Counted from the first letter of the stretch, positions 1 to 9,697 are shown. The stretch is DNA of 64,000 bases from Spiroplasma sp. SV19 (GCF_030060925.1 NZ_CP045455.1:620001-684000), one strand, 5' to 3'. Made by a program: numbers and translations. Notes: generated by a model not told the origin, from the sequence alone.

Positions 1-794
1 CAATGGCTAGTACAAGTGCAATTAGCACAATTGTTATTAATAATAAAAATAGTAATGTTGAAGTTACAAATGGTGTTGATGTTACCAATGGTGAATTTCC
101 ATGATATGGTCTAATAAGTAACAAAGGTGCCCCAATTACCACCACCGGTTCTGGTGGCGGAGTATTAATTGCACCAAATTGGGTTTTAACAGCAGCACAT
201 GTTGCCAGTGATTTCCAATTTGCTCAATTAACAATGCAAATTACTTTTGGTGTTTATGACAAAATAACACCTTATCAACCAGAAACAGTATATGCTAACA
301 AATATTTTGTCTATGGTGGTACTCATTATGATATGATAAAAGATATTGCCTTAGTTAAATTAGATCATCCCATCACAGATATTGCGCCAATTCAAATTGC
401 TAATAAAACACAAATCCCCCAAGCAGGAGAAAACACAATTGTAACTGGTTTTGGTATTAGTGGTGTTGATTCCCAGGGGCAACCAGTTTGGCCAACTCAC
501 ATGAAAAAGGCGTTGATGCCAATTCAAGACCCAGCAATTGCCAAAGATCCAAAATATCAAGTTTCTAATTTTGATCAAAACTATGATTTCCTAGGTGGAA
601 CAATTACTGGTAAAAGAATAAGCTCCGCTCTTGGTGATAGTGGTGGTCCTGTCATTCAAAAAATTGATAACCACTGAGTAACAGAAGGAATTGTTAGTCA
701 TGGTGTTTATGATTGAACAACACCATTACCAACTGTTTTTACTGCTGTTGGTGCTTTTAATGATTGAATCCAAAATATTATCAAAAATAATTAA
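1..794 (+). CDS. Secreted trypsin-like serine protease (5' end outside window)
   Basis: S1-family (chymotrypsin-fold) serine protease, expected to cleave peptide bonds outside the cell. The catalytic triad is visible: His in TAAHV, Asp in DIALVKL, and Ser in GDSGGP. The oxyanion-hole Gly lies two residues before the Ser. The N-terminal strand reads NGEFPWYG, with the Trp encoded by TGA; four TGA Trp codons occur in the gene. The first in-frame ATG is at position 3, but the residues after it (ASTSAIST) look like the end of a signal peptide, so the true start is probably left of the window. A bidirectional terminator follows the stop. Trypsin-like enzymes are unusual in small mollicute genomes, so this may be a host-interaction factor (inference). 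Confidence 0.88.
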
Positions 795-824
795 ATTAAA
801 CACTAATATTCTAAAAACATATTA

Positions 825-850
825 AAAAAAGCAATTTCTATTGCTTTTTT
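825..850. terminator. Bidirectional intrinsic terminator
   Basis: A 10-bp perfect stem AAAAAAGCAA/TTGCTTTTTT with a six-base loop lies between the convergent protease gene and uraA. The A and T runs on the two arms give a T-tail in either direction. Confidence 0.8.
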
Positions 851-862
851 GCTTTTATTAAC

Positions 863-2347
863 TTAGTCATTTTTCTTATCAGTTTTTTGCTTTTGCTTTA
901 CCTTTTGTTTTTGCTTTGTTTTGTCATTTTTTGTTATTGAATGTTCTTTTTTCTTCTTCATAATTAACTTTATTTTTTCTCATCATAAGAACCCATTATT
1001 TTGGTGATCAGGTAAAAGTAAATTTAAGAAAATGCCAACAAAAGCTGCTAAGGCAACACCCGTAAATTGTAAATTACCACTACCGATATTAAAGTTAAAA
1101 ATGGCACCACCTAATCCCAAAACTAGCATAATTGCGGTAACAAAAACATTTTTCATATTTGTATAATCAATCCGATTATTAATTAAAACCCGAATTCCAT
1201 TAGTAGCAATTAACCCAAACATAATCATACTAATACCGCCCATTACTGGCCCTGGTAACATTTGTACCAACTGGTTAACAGGGGCAATAAAAGATAATAC
1301 TATCGCAAACAGTGCTGCTAAACCAGTTACTCACACTGAAGCAATTCTGGTCATTCCAACAACTGATGCATTTTCACCATAAGTTGTGTTTGCTGGCCCA
1401 CCTATTAGTCCATCAAAAATAATTGAAACTCCATCCGCAACTAATGTTCGATGCATTCCAGGGTCTTTAACAAAATTCTTACCTGTCATTTGCCCCATAC
1501 TAATATGATCACCAATATGTTCAGCAATTGCAATAATTGCTAAGGGACTAATTGCTAAAATTGCGGGTCCAATGTTACTTGCTTTTAAATCTCAAATTTT
1601 TTTAAAAGATGGATACCATTGTCATTGGCTTGGATCAACAATTTTTGATGTGTCTAAAATATGATATTGAGTTCCAATTGCAAAATGCAAAATAACACAC
1701 AGTAAATAACCCATAACAACACCAATAATAACTGGTACCACTTTTGCAAACCCCTTACATTTTAAAGCAATAATTGCTGTTACTAAAAACGTGAAAACTG
1801 CAATCCCAATGCCAATTCAGTGTGAATAACTTTCTTTTCAAGCTGCTGGATTAAATCCGGCATTATTAATGGCACTCGGAGCAACTGACATTCCAATAAT
1901 AATAATTAATGGTCCAACAATAACTGCTGGTAATAAACGTTCTAAAAATTTATTGCCAATAAAATATACTAAAATCCCAAACGTAATGTAAATAACTCCG
2001 ACCATCATAACAGCAATAAAAATTGCATTTCCATAAAGGGGATAACAAACCCCCATTGCTCCCATATAGGCAAACGAACTTCCTAAATACATTGGAACTT
2101 TTGCTGCAGTAATGGCAATGTAAATTAAGGTTCCAACCCCTGAACAAAATAAAGCCATTGAAATATTCATAACTTCAACACCCGCTGTTTGATTAATAAT
2201 TAATGGCACTAACACCGTTGAACCAAACATTGCGAAAACATGTTGTAAGGATAAAATTGACCATTGCAAAATACTTTTTGGTCGTTCATGAGGTGCTAAT
2301 AATAATTTAATATTATTATCAATGCTTGGAACTTGTTCTCTTTCCAT
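863..2347 (-). CDS. uraA: Uracil permease (nucleobase:cation symporter-2 family)
   Basis: Integral membrane carrier of 494 residues that imports uracil, needed by an organism that scavenges pyrimidines. The N-terminal part has the family hallmark LQHVFAMFGSTVLVP, followed by many hydrophobic segments. The C-terminal ~45 residues are a hydrophilic Lys/Gln-rich tail (repeated KK, KQ, KT) that family members usually lack. The ATG has a good ribosome site (GGAGAAAG). Xanthine permease is the main alternative, but the N-terminal motif is more like UraA. The gene is preceded by a leader peptide and an attenuator-like terminator, suggesting control by pyrimidine level. Confidence 0.88.
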
Positions 2348-2380
2348 TTTTTCTTTCTCCTTTCATTCTTAAAATTGCAT

Positions 2381-2413
2381 AAAAAAACTAGTTTGTAAAG
2401 ATTACCAACTAGT
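2381..2413 (-). terminator. Attenuator-like terminator in the uraA leader
   Basis: Read on the minus strand, the hairpin ACTAGTTGGTAA-TCT-TTACAAACTAGT (one mismatch) is followed by seven T. It sits 34 nt before the uraA start and after its likely promoter, so it can stop uraA transcription early. The stop codon of the upstream leader peptide lies inside its 5' arm. Confidence 0.75.
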
Positions 2414-2531
2414 AAATAGCATTATTAATTTGCATTATATTTTTATTTTGTAGAATATTAAAGATATCAAAAAGAATTAATTTATTTTTTTGCAAAAAAA
2501 TTTTAAATTCTTGTAGCATCTTAATTTGCAT
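2409..2531 (-). CDS. Candidate 40-codon leader peptide of uraA
   Basis: Short reading frame starting MQIKMLQEFK and ending NNAIY, then TAG. It has a strong ribosome site, GAGG six bases before the ATG. Its TAG stop falls in the 5' arm of the terminator at 2381-2413, so a ribosome reaching the stop would block the hairpin. Runs of T in the transcript (seven T, then many T-rich codons) could be UTP-dependent pause sites. The arrangement resembles the E. coli pyrBI attenuator, where coupling of a leader-peptide ribosome to a slow polymerase senses UTP. Expression of the peptide is inference; no homologue is known to me. Confidence 0.5.
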   Translation of the reverse strand: MQIKMLQEFKIFLQKNKLILFDIFNILQNKNIMQINNAIY

Positions 2532-2557
2532 TTTATACCTCAACATTCTTAACATAA

Positions 2558-2585
2558 ATGATATCATTTTTAAAATAATTTGCAA
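2558..2585 (-). promoter_or_regulatory. Probable uraA leader promoter with palindrome
   Basis: Minus-strand TTGCAA, 16-nt spacer, TATCAT. The -10 box is inside the 14-bp perfect palindrome AAATGATATCATTT (2556-2569), which could also be an operator. The leader-peptide ATG is about 27 nt downstream. Confidence 0.45.
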
Positions 2586-2635
2586 ATAATTTACACTTTC
2601 TTAATTACATTATAATCCAATAAAATAATGAAAAA

Positions 2636-2660
2636 TGAGAGGATAACCCTCTCACTTTTT
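2636..2660. terminator. Intrinsic terminator downstream of the decayed gene
   Basis: Seven-bp stem TGAGAGG/CCTCTCA with a five-base loop, A-run on the left and CTTTTT on the right. On the minus strand it would end transcription from the 2717-3297 locus. Confidence 0.65.
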
Positions 2661-2716
2661 ACTGTTTTAATTCTTTATATTACATTAAAAATTAATGAAA
2701 TTAACAAACCAATACC

Positions 2717-3297
2717 TTATGCTGAATAATCTTGAAAAATGACAGTATTAATATAGCTTGTTATACGAAGCAGATGAATGGTACTTCGAATCGTTCCATT
2801 AATAATATGTTCAATTTCAACAGTATACTCATTACCTGATGGTTTAACAAGATTTATTGTAACTTTAATTTCAATTTTGCTAAGGCGATATCCGTTAGGA
2901 TCAGAATCGCTCCCATTTTCGACTTGATTAGTTATATGTAAATACTAGTTATTTGGTAGTAGACTTATCCAAGTCTTTTAAAATAGTTACTTCGCGATAT
3001 TCTTTTCTATTAATTCCATCATTAATTGCAAAAAAGTCTTTTAGATGAACCTTATTTATTAGTCTTATAGGATTATCTGGAACAGAAGTATTAATGCTTT
3101 GGGCGTCCATGCTACCAACCTATTGCTGGATTTAACTGCACTCCAGCTGTTGAATGAAAGTTATCATCCTTAGTCGGATAATTAGTATATAAAATACTTT
3201 CATTTTTATTTATATGATATAAACTGCTAAACATAGTGCTAGGGATAGTACTCCCAACAATTGTTAAACTACTTAAAATACTTATTAAATTTTTCAT
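2717..3297 (-). pseudogene. Decayed gene for a secreted surface protein
   Basis: Starts with a plausible signal peptide (MKNLISILSSLTIVGSTIPS) behind a good ribosome site (GAAGGAAAAAATA), but the frame closes after 61 residues. The rest continues in two other frames: 3110-2949 (MDAQSINTSVPDNPIR..., 53 residues) and a third from about 2940 to the TAA at 2717 (ITNQVENGSDSDPNGYR...). Three short frames in tandem without ribosome sites, followed by a terminator, indicate at least two frameshifts in one former gene. It has the look of spiroplasma-type surface proteins; the exact family is not recognised. Confidence 0.55.
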
Positions 3298-3645
3298 TAT
3301 TTTTTCCTTCTTTCATTTTAGTTTTATTTAAAATTTAAAAGTCAAAATAATGGTAGTATATATTGTTTCTGAAATAAAATCAAATACTATGCATATAAAA
3401 AATTAAGCAAAAGCATAACTCTATAATAAAATTTAGTATTGTTAATAATTTGCATAAATTTTCACTTCAATTCCAATTAATTTGCAATATAAACATTAAT
3501 ACTAAATTATTGTTATTTAACTTGGAGATTATTTCAAAAACTTCCTTATCTTTAATTATAATACAAAATAGATTACATTATTATTTTTTCTTAATATTCT
3601 TTCTACTAACATTCTCTACTGTTTTATAAAACAATGTTGTAGTTT
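3298..3645. other. Intergenic region between guaA and the decayed gene
   Basis: No reading frame of note. It is strongly AT-rich, has two TTTGCA-type words (about 3450 and 3482), and must hold the promoter of the decayed gene (minus strand). I see no convincing terminator after guaA. Confidence 0.5.
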
Positions 3646-5184
3646 CTACTCTCATTCAATTGTTGCTGGGGGCTTTGAAGTAATATCGTAAGTTACACGA
3701 TTAATACCATGAACTTCACTAACAATTCGTGATGAAACTTTTTCTAATAGTTCAAACGGTAGTCGCGATCAATTTGCTGTCATAAAATCAGTTGTATCAA
3801 CACTACGAACAACGGCAGTATAACCATATGTTCGCACATCACCCATTACTCCAACTGATTGAACTGGCAATAAAACAACAAAAGCTTGCGCAACTTGATT
3901 GTATAAATTAAAATTATATAATTCATCAATAAAAATTTGATCAGCTGCTTGTAATAATGCTATTTTGTCAGATGTAATTTCACCAATAATGCGGACCGCT
4001 AAACCTGGTCCCGGGAAAGGATGCTTATAAACAAATTTGGGCGCAATGCCTAATGCTTCACCAGTTTTACGAACTTCATCCTTAAATAATTCACGTAATG
4101 GTTCAATTAATTGAAAAGGTAAGTCTTTTGGCAAACCCCCGACATTATGATGTGATTTAATTGTTGCAGAAGGTCCTTTTACCGAGACTGATTCAATCAC
4201 ATCGGGGTAAATAGTACCTTGCCCTAATCATTTAACATTTTTAATTTTTTGGGCTTCTTCATTAAAAATTTCAATAAACAAGTTTCCAATAATTTTTCGT
4301 TTTTGTTCTGGATTAGTAACACCCGCCAAAGCTGTTAAAAATCTTTCTTTAGCATCAATTCTGAGAATGTTCAACCCAAATTGTTTTTGAAATTTTTGTA
4401 AATCATTTCAACCACTATCTTGACGTAATAACCCAGTGTCAACAAAAATACAGGTTAGTTGCTGAGCAATTGCTCGATGTAATAAAACAGCACAAACACT
4501 AGAATCAACCCCTCCCGATAATGCTAGGACAACATTATCAGCTCCAACTTTTGTTTTAATTTCCGTTGTTGCAGCAGCAATAAATTCGGAAATCTTTCAA
4601 TCAGGAGCACATTTACAAATATTCAAAACAAAATTTTTTAATAACTGTTGGCCAATTAACGTATGTGTTACTTCGGGATGAAATTGCAAACCATAAATTT
4701 TTTTAGTTGCATGTTTAATTGCACTAATTGAATTTTCACTATGCGCAATTTGAACAAAATTTAATGGCATCACTTCAATATGATCAGCATGACTCATTCA
4801 TACTTGTGATTTAACTGGTATATTAGCAAATAAATCATGTTGATCATCAACAACTAATTCTGAAAAACCAAATTCTTGTTTTGCTGCTCGTTGAACTTTC
4901 CCGCCAGATAAATGACTAATTAATTGCATCCCATAACAAATTCCTAAAATTGGTAAGTCTAATTGCAATAATGCTGAATCAATTAAAAAAGCATCTTCTG
5001 CATAAACTGAAGCAGGACCACCAGACAAAATAATTCCTTTCATTGGTGTTGCTTTAATTTTTTCTAATGGTGTATTGTATGGCCACACCTCACAATATAC
5101 TTCTAAATCACGAATTCGTCGCGCAATTAATTGGGTGTATTGTGACCCAAAATCTAAGATAATAATTTTATTTTCTGTTTTCAT
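3646..5184 (-). CDS. guaA: GMP synthase (glutamine-hydrolysing)
   Basis: Converts XMP to GMP with ATP and glutamine, the last step of guanylate formation. It is 512 residues, the usual length. The N-terminal class-I glutamine amidotransferase domain has the nucleophile Cys in [10 protein letters not shown] and the His-Glu pair in FHPEV. The central ATP pyrophosphatase loop SGGVDSS is encoded near 4500-4530, and the C-terminal dimerisation domain ends with KPPATIEWE. It starts two bases after the end of hpt, so both are read as one purine-salvage unit under the guanine riboswitch upstream. Several Trp codons are TGA. Confidence 0.97.
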
Positions 5185-5709
5185 TTATTCACCTCTAAAT
5201 ATATATACATCAGGTAATTGACGATATTGATCATCATAGTCAAACCCATAACCAACCACAAATTCATTTGGGAGAGTAAATAAGGCATCATAAGAATATT
5301 TAAATTCAGGATGCATATCGATTTTATCTGCTAAACAAACCACTCGTAAACTATTTGGTTTTTTTGCTTGTAGTTTTTCAATCACAACTGATAAGGTTTG
5401 ACCAGTATCAATTAAGTCTTCAATAAGCAACACATCTTGGCCTGTAATATCTTTTGAAATATCTTTATGAATAATAATATTGTTGGTAGAAGTTGTTTTT
5501 TGATAACTTGAAACACTCATTGTATCAACAACAATATAGTTGGTAAGTTGTTTTAATAAATCACTCATAAAAAATAGTGCACCATTCATTAAACCAACAC
5601 AATATAATTTTTTCCCAGCATATAAGGTATTAATTTTTTCAGCATAAGTTTTAATTGCTTGCTGAATTTTAACTTCCGAAAGATATAATTCTAGTTTATC
5701 CACTTGCAC
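5185..5709 (-). CDS. hpt: Hypoxanthine(-guanine) phosphoribosyltransferase
   Basis: Salvages hypoxanthine or guanine to IMP or GMP using PRPP. The 174 residues include the PRPP-binding motif VLLIEDLIDTGQT with its paired acidic residues, and the early flexible-loop Ser-Tyr (SVSSYQ). Its TAA is immediately followed by the guaA ATG, indicating coupling. It is the first gene after the guanine riboswitch and terminator. The start is the ATG at 5709, preceded by AAAGGAG. Confidence 0.95.
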   Translation of the reverse strand: MQVDKLELYLSEVKIQQAIKTYAEKINTLYAGKKLYCVGLMNGALFFMSDLLKQLTNYIVVDTMSVSSYQKTTSTNNIIIHKDISKDITGQDVLLIEDLIDTGQTLSVVIEKLQAKKPNSLRVVCLADKIDMHPEFKYSYDALFTLPNEFVVGYGFDYDDQYRQLPDVYIFRGE

Positions 5710-5729
5710 AATTAATAATCTCCTTTACA

Positions 5730-5785
5730 AAAATAAAAAAAATAAAAGCATAAACTACTATAAATAAACTCTAAATAGGTTATGC
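5730..5785 (-). terminator. Riboswitch expression platform: terminator before hpt
   Basis: On the minus strand GCATAA (5785-5780) pairs with TTATGC (5753-5748), with further weak pairing inside, followed by TTTTATTTTTTTT. Its 5' arm contains CATAACCTAT, complementary at nine of ten positions to ATAGGTCATG at the 3' edge of the riboswitch P1 stem. This gives a mutually exclusive antiterminator, the classic OFF switch. Confidence 0.7.
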
Positions 5786-5832
5786 AAATTATTTTTGTTA
5801 AATTAATAAAATAAAACAAAAGAACCTTCATG

Positions 5833-5897
5833 ACCTATAGTATCTTAATAACGGTAAGATGTAGAAACATTAGTCCATAACACTAACATATATAAGC
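5833..5897 (-). promoter_or_regulatory. Purine riboswitch aptamer, guanine class
   Basis: Minus-strand aptamer of about 65 nt. P1 is GCTTATA/TATAGGT. P2 is TTAGT/ACTAA, closing the loop GTTATGG. J2/3 contains GTTTCTAC, P3 is TCTTA/TAAGA with loop CCGTTAT, and J3/1 reads TACTATAG. The two loops match the kissing-loop consensus of the xpt class. The C in J3/1 (ACTAT), at the place of C74 in B. subtilis xpt, predicts guanine or hypoxanthine rather than adenine binding. It precedes hpt-guaA, the expected target. Confidence 0.88.
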
Positions 5898-6107
5898 ATT
5901 TTATTTTTTATCACACAACAACTATAACTTATTCTTGCTAGTAATGCAACACAATTCTAAAATTATGTCTCATTCTTCATATTTATTAATTTTGTTAAAG
6001 TAAACTTACTCTCATAAATCTTTGTCACTTGAAAAAATATCATTAGCCTTTCCAACCAACAATTCCTCATTTTTAATAAAACTCTTGTTTTTATTAGCAA
6101 CTGTCAT

Positions 6108-6758
6108 TTATTCAGGAAAACAAAAGACTTCTTTACCATCATGATTTGCCAATGTGACGAGACGATGTGTATCATCATCAGGAGTTGTTTGAACAATAAT
6201 AACACCATCCATTAAACCAGACATAATTCGATAGAGTTCATACTTTGTTTTCTTTAAATTATTTTGATATGATTCAGAAATAGCAATTTGAAATTTAACA
6301 TGGGGGTATTTTTTACAAATATAATAATAATCTTGTCATTTTTTAATTATTAAAATACTATTCCCCGAACCAAGATTTTCGATTACACACTCATTAATGC
6401 CCTTTTCGAACATAACAATTAAAGTTAGTTTCCGTCTAATAATTTTTTTTGTTAACATTTTAGTAATTAACAGTTCTGTTTCATCTGGTTTTGTTGTTCC
6501 ACAAATTGCTAACTTATGAGTCTTATTATTAAATATTGTTAAATCACCATCATAAAATAACACAAAAGGTGGCCGATAAATATTGCAAAGTGTTTTTGGA
6601 TAATCCTGATCAATGATTGTGATATACTGACAAGTGATTTTGGATTCAATATCAACCAAATCTTCATAAGCAATTTTTTCTTTTGTCTCTAAGGCTTGAT
6701 AAATTTTAAGTCAATTCCCATCATATTTTAATGCAAAAAAAAGTAAAACTCGACGCAT
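6108..6758 (-). CDS. dprA: DprA/Smf-like DNA-processing protein, apparently truncated
   Basis: DprA loads RecA on incoming single-stranded DNA. The N-terminal part has the family pattern YPKTLCNIYRPPFVLFYDGDL, then LAICGTTKP where the Rossmann-like VGTR motif normally stands; the usual SGLA.GID stretch is hardly recognisable. The frame ends at TAA (6108) after FCFPE. The next codons in the same frame (to 6006: MTVANKNKSFIKNEELL...GKANDIF) read like the normal DprA C-terminus (PG...N.LI..GA). The TAA therefore looks like a nonsense change of a CAA codon, making the gene a probable pseudogene or a shortened protein. It ends the rpsP operon, after rnhB. Confidence 0.68.
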
Positions 6759-6817
6759 CTTGCTTCCTTTCTATTAACATAAAGAATATAACACGAAGAA
6801 TTTTACTTTCTTAATTT

Positions 6818-7441
6818 TTATTTATCATTAACATTATTTTTTAAAATAAGGTCTCGAACCGGCCGGTAAGTTTTTCGATGAATAACTGTGATTCCATATT
6901 TTTGCAAGGCACATAAATGTTTTTTAGTCCCATAACCTTTATTATTTTTAAAATCATATTGTGGATATGTCTGATCATATTCTAGCATTAAATTATCCCG
7001 AGTTACTTTTGCCAATATTGAAGCTGCCGCAATTGACTGAGAAAGATTATCACCATCAATAATTGCTTGATGATGATAAGATGCTGCTAGTTTTTCAGCA
7101 TCAGTTAAAATCAAATCTGGCTTAACTGTTAACTTATCAATTGCGTTTTGCATTCCAATAATACTTGCTTGTTTTGGATTAAGTGTTTCAACCATTGTAA
7201 CAGAAATTATTTCAATCGTATAACTAATAGCAACATTCATAATTTCTGTTGCTAACATTGTGCGTTGCTTTACAGTTAACTTTTTACTATCTTTAATTGC
7301 CGGATTAAAATAATCAACTGGTAAAATAACAGCACTGACAACTAATGGTCCTGCTAAACAGCCCCGACCAGCTTCATCTGTTCCTGCCATTATTGTTGTA
7401 ACTGGATATGTTGTTAAAATCTTTTGTTCAAAACTATTCAT
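6818..7441 (-). CDS. rnhB: Ribonuclease HII
   Basis: Cuts RNA in RNA-DNA hybrids and single ribonucleotides in DNA. The 207 residues carry the catalytic motif GTDEAGRGCLAGP near residue 20, the conserved KDSKKL, the third acidic residue in ILTDA, and the C-terminal HRKTYRP. It starts four bases after the rbgA stop; its ribosome site AAAGGAGG is inside the end of rbgA, so the two are probably translationally coupled. Confidence 0.95.
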   Translation of the reverse strand: MNSFEQKILTTYPVTTIMAGTDEAGRGCLAGPLVVSAVILPVDYFNPAIKDSKKLTVKQRTMLATEIMNVAISYTIEIISVTMVETLNPKQASIIGMQNAIDKLTVKPDLILTDAEKLAASYHHQAIIDGDNLSQSIAAASILAKVTRDNLMLEYDQTYPQYDFKNNKGYGTKKHLCALQKYGITVIHRKTYRPVRDLILKNNVNDK

Positions 7442-7444
7442 AAT

Positions 7445-8323
7445 TTATGCCTCCTTTTGCGGAGGAAATTCAAATGAAACTAATCCAAATTCATTATTTC
7501 ATAATTTATTTAAAAAATCAGTTACAATGTTTGTCACATTATCTTCATCAACTTTATGAAAACGATGTTGTTGCATTTTTAACAATAAATGAAACAATTC
7601 AACTTCGTTAGTCACATCAAACTGGTCAGTCGGTAATAAGTGATATTGTTTTGCTAATAATGAAAAGTAATGTTGATACATCCATTTAATTGCTGCTAAA
7701 CAAATTTCCTCTTTTGGTAAAATGTCTTCCTTAATTGCACGCGTAAATGCTAAATTAAGAGCAACCTGGGGTTGCTCAATTTTTGGTCATAAAATCCCGG
7801 GTGTATCAACTAAATCAATTTGTTCATTTAATTTTAGTCATTGTTGGCCTTTTGTTACCCCCGGTTTATTTCCAACTCGGGCCGAATTACGTTTTACCAA
7901 GGCATTAATAAAAGTTGATTTTCCGACGTTAGGAATTCCTGTTACTAATACTTTTAACTTTGGTGTTTTAATTCCGCGTGCTTTATCACGTGTAATTTTA
8001 GGAGTTAAAACAGCATAGATCTTTTCAACAATGATTTTATTAATTTTAGTATGTTTACTATCTAATGGTAAAACAGCAATTTGTTGTTGATCATAATAAT
8101 TAAGCCATGCTTTGATTATGATTGGATCAGCTAAATCTTGTTTATTTAAAATAATTAGTTTTGGTTTTAAACCTCGTAATTTATCAATTAAAGGATTAGC
8201 AGAAGAAAAAGGAATCCGACTATCCACAATTTCAATAACCAAGTCAATTAATTTGCTTTGTTCGTCAATTTGTTTAATTGCCTTTGCCATATGGCCAGGA
8301 AACCAATGAATATTTGTTGGCAT
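7445..8323 (-). CDS. rbgA: Ribosome biogenesis GTPase RbgA (YlqF)
   Basis: Circularly permuted GTPase needed for late assembly of the 50S subunit. The 292 residues show the permuted order: IHWFPGHMAKA at the N-terminus, G4 NKQD, then G1 GIPNVGKST and G3 DTPG (about residue 175), followed by a helical C-terminal domain. It lies between a degenerate paralogue and rnhB, and in the same operon as rplS and trmD, consistent with a role in ribosome maturation. Confidence 0.95.
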
Positions 8324-8376
8324 TTTCTTTTCTTCCCTTCTTAATGTGCTCCTTTAAAAATAGGATTCTAAAACAA

Positions 8377-9225
8377 TTATTTAAAATAATCCTCAACTCA
8401 TTCTAATGAAATCCCTGGAATTTTTTTTCCGTTTTGAAGATCTGTCAAAAAATCAGCACAAAGTAATAAATTATCAGTTGTTTCACCTTCTGGTAATGAT
8501 ACATTAGCTGACTTTAATTTAATAAATTCTTTTACAAGCTCATCAACTGATGATTTTAATTGAACATGCACACTATATGCTGTTTCTAATTTTTCTTGAT
8601 ATTTTGTTAACAATAATTTAAAGGCTTTAATGGCCACAACTTCTGTGTTATCCTCGATATTAAAAAATCCTAAAATTTGGGTATTCCAATAAACACTTGG
8701 TGTATTAAAATTAACACCAGTAATTGGCGCTGTGTCAATAAATTCAACATTATTATAACGATGAACTTTTTCACGACCAAATAATGCTAGTCTTGCTTTT
8801 TCAAAGGTTTCACTATTATTAAATAGTTTTTCCAATAAAATTTCTTTATTACTATGTGGTAAACTAATGATTAATATTTTTTTATCAACATAATCTTTTA
8901 AAAAAGCATTAAACCCTTTTAAGCACTGTTGATATTCTTCTTCACTTTGTTGATCAGGACTTAATAGCATTTGACAATAAATTCCTTGCTCATGATAATA
9001 TTGCAATCATTTTTTTGTTTGTTCCACATCAGCTTTCTGCGTATTTGAAAAAAGAATAATTCTTTTTGCCTGTTTTAATTTCGCATAATTTAAAAGATTA
9101 GCACCAGAGTACGCAATTCTTGCATCAACAACTTCAATAATAACTTCTGCTGTTTCTGCTAGTTTATAAACTCTTTTATTATTTTTAATAAATTCACTTG
9201 GAATTACAAATGTATTATCACACAT
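8377..9225 (-). CDS. RbgA-like protein without GTPase motifs (pseudo-GTPase)
   Basis: A 282-residue protein whose N-terminal stretch (AETAEVIIEVVDARIAYSGA) aligns with the start of RbgA (LIDLVIEIVDSRIPFSSAN), and whose total length is near that of RbgA. The nucleotide-binding motifs are gone: G4 NKQD is replaced by SNTQKAD and the P-loop by LPHSNKEI. It still has FIDTAPITG where G3 DTPG would be. It probably arose by duplication of rbgA and lost GTP binding. It may be a ribosome-assembly or regulatory partner (inference). A terminator separates it from rplS upstream, so its expression may be partly read-through. Confidence 0.7.
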
Positions 9226-9264
9226 AATTGTGTTTCCTCCTTGTTTTATAATTTAGTAGAAATT

Positions 9265-9287
9265 AAAAAGACTTTAACAGTCTTTTT
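9265..9287. terminator. Intrinsic terminator after rplS
   Basis: Perfect 9-bp stem AAAAAGACT/AGTCTTTTT with loop TTAAC, immediately after the rplS stop on the minus strand. It would limit read-through into the GTPase genes. Confidence 0.75.
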
Positions 9288-9290
9288 AAT

Positions 9291-9647
9291 TTATTTAGTT
9301 TTAATAATTTCCTTAATCCGTGCCGCTTTACCAACACGATTGCGCATATAGTAAATACGAGCACGACGAACACGTCCATATTTTACAACTTCAATTTTAT
9401 CAATTAAAGGTGAATGTAGCGGGAAATTTCTTTCAACTCCTGCACCATTACTAATCTTACGAATGGTTACTGATTTGGCAATAGCACTACCTTGTAATTT
9501 AATTACTACTCCTTCAAAAACTTGGATTCTAAATTTATTTCCTTCCTGAATTTTATAGTGAACCTTGATAGTATCTCCTGAAGAAAACTCAGGTAAGTCA
9601 GTACGAAGTTGATCTTTTGTAACTTCTGTTGTTAAACGCATATTCAT
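9291..9647 (-). CDS. rplS: 50S ribosomal protein L19
   Basis: Protein at the 30S-50S interface; 118 residues, normal length. It contains the family signatures [13 protein letters not shown] near the N-terminus and [29 protein letters not shown] at the C-terminus (positions about 75-103). It follows trmD, the standard rpsP-rimM-trmD-rplS order. Confidence 0.97.
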   Translation of the reverse strand: MNMRLTTEVTKDQLRTDLPEFSSGDTIKVHYKIQEGNKFRIQVFEGVVIKLQGSAIAKSVTIRKISNGAGVERNFPLHSPLIDKIEVVKYGRVRRARIYYMRNRVGKAARIKEIIKTK

Positions 9648-9697
9648 AACTATTCTTCCTTTCTACTGGTTAATAAACCAATTTTATTTTAATAATT

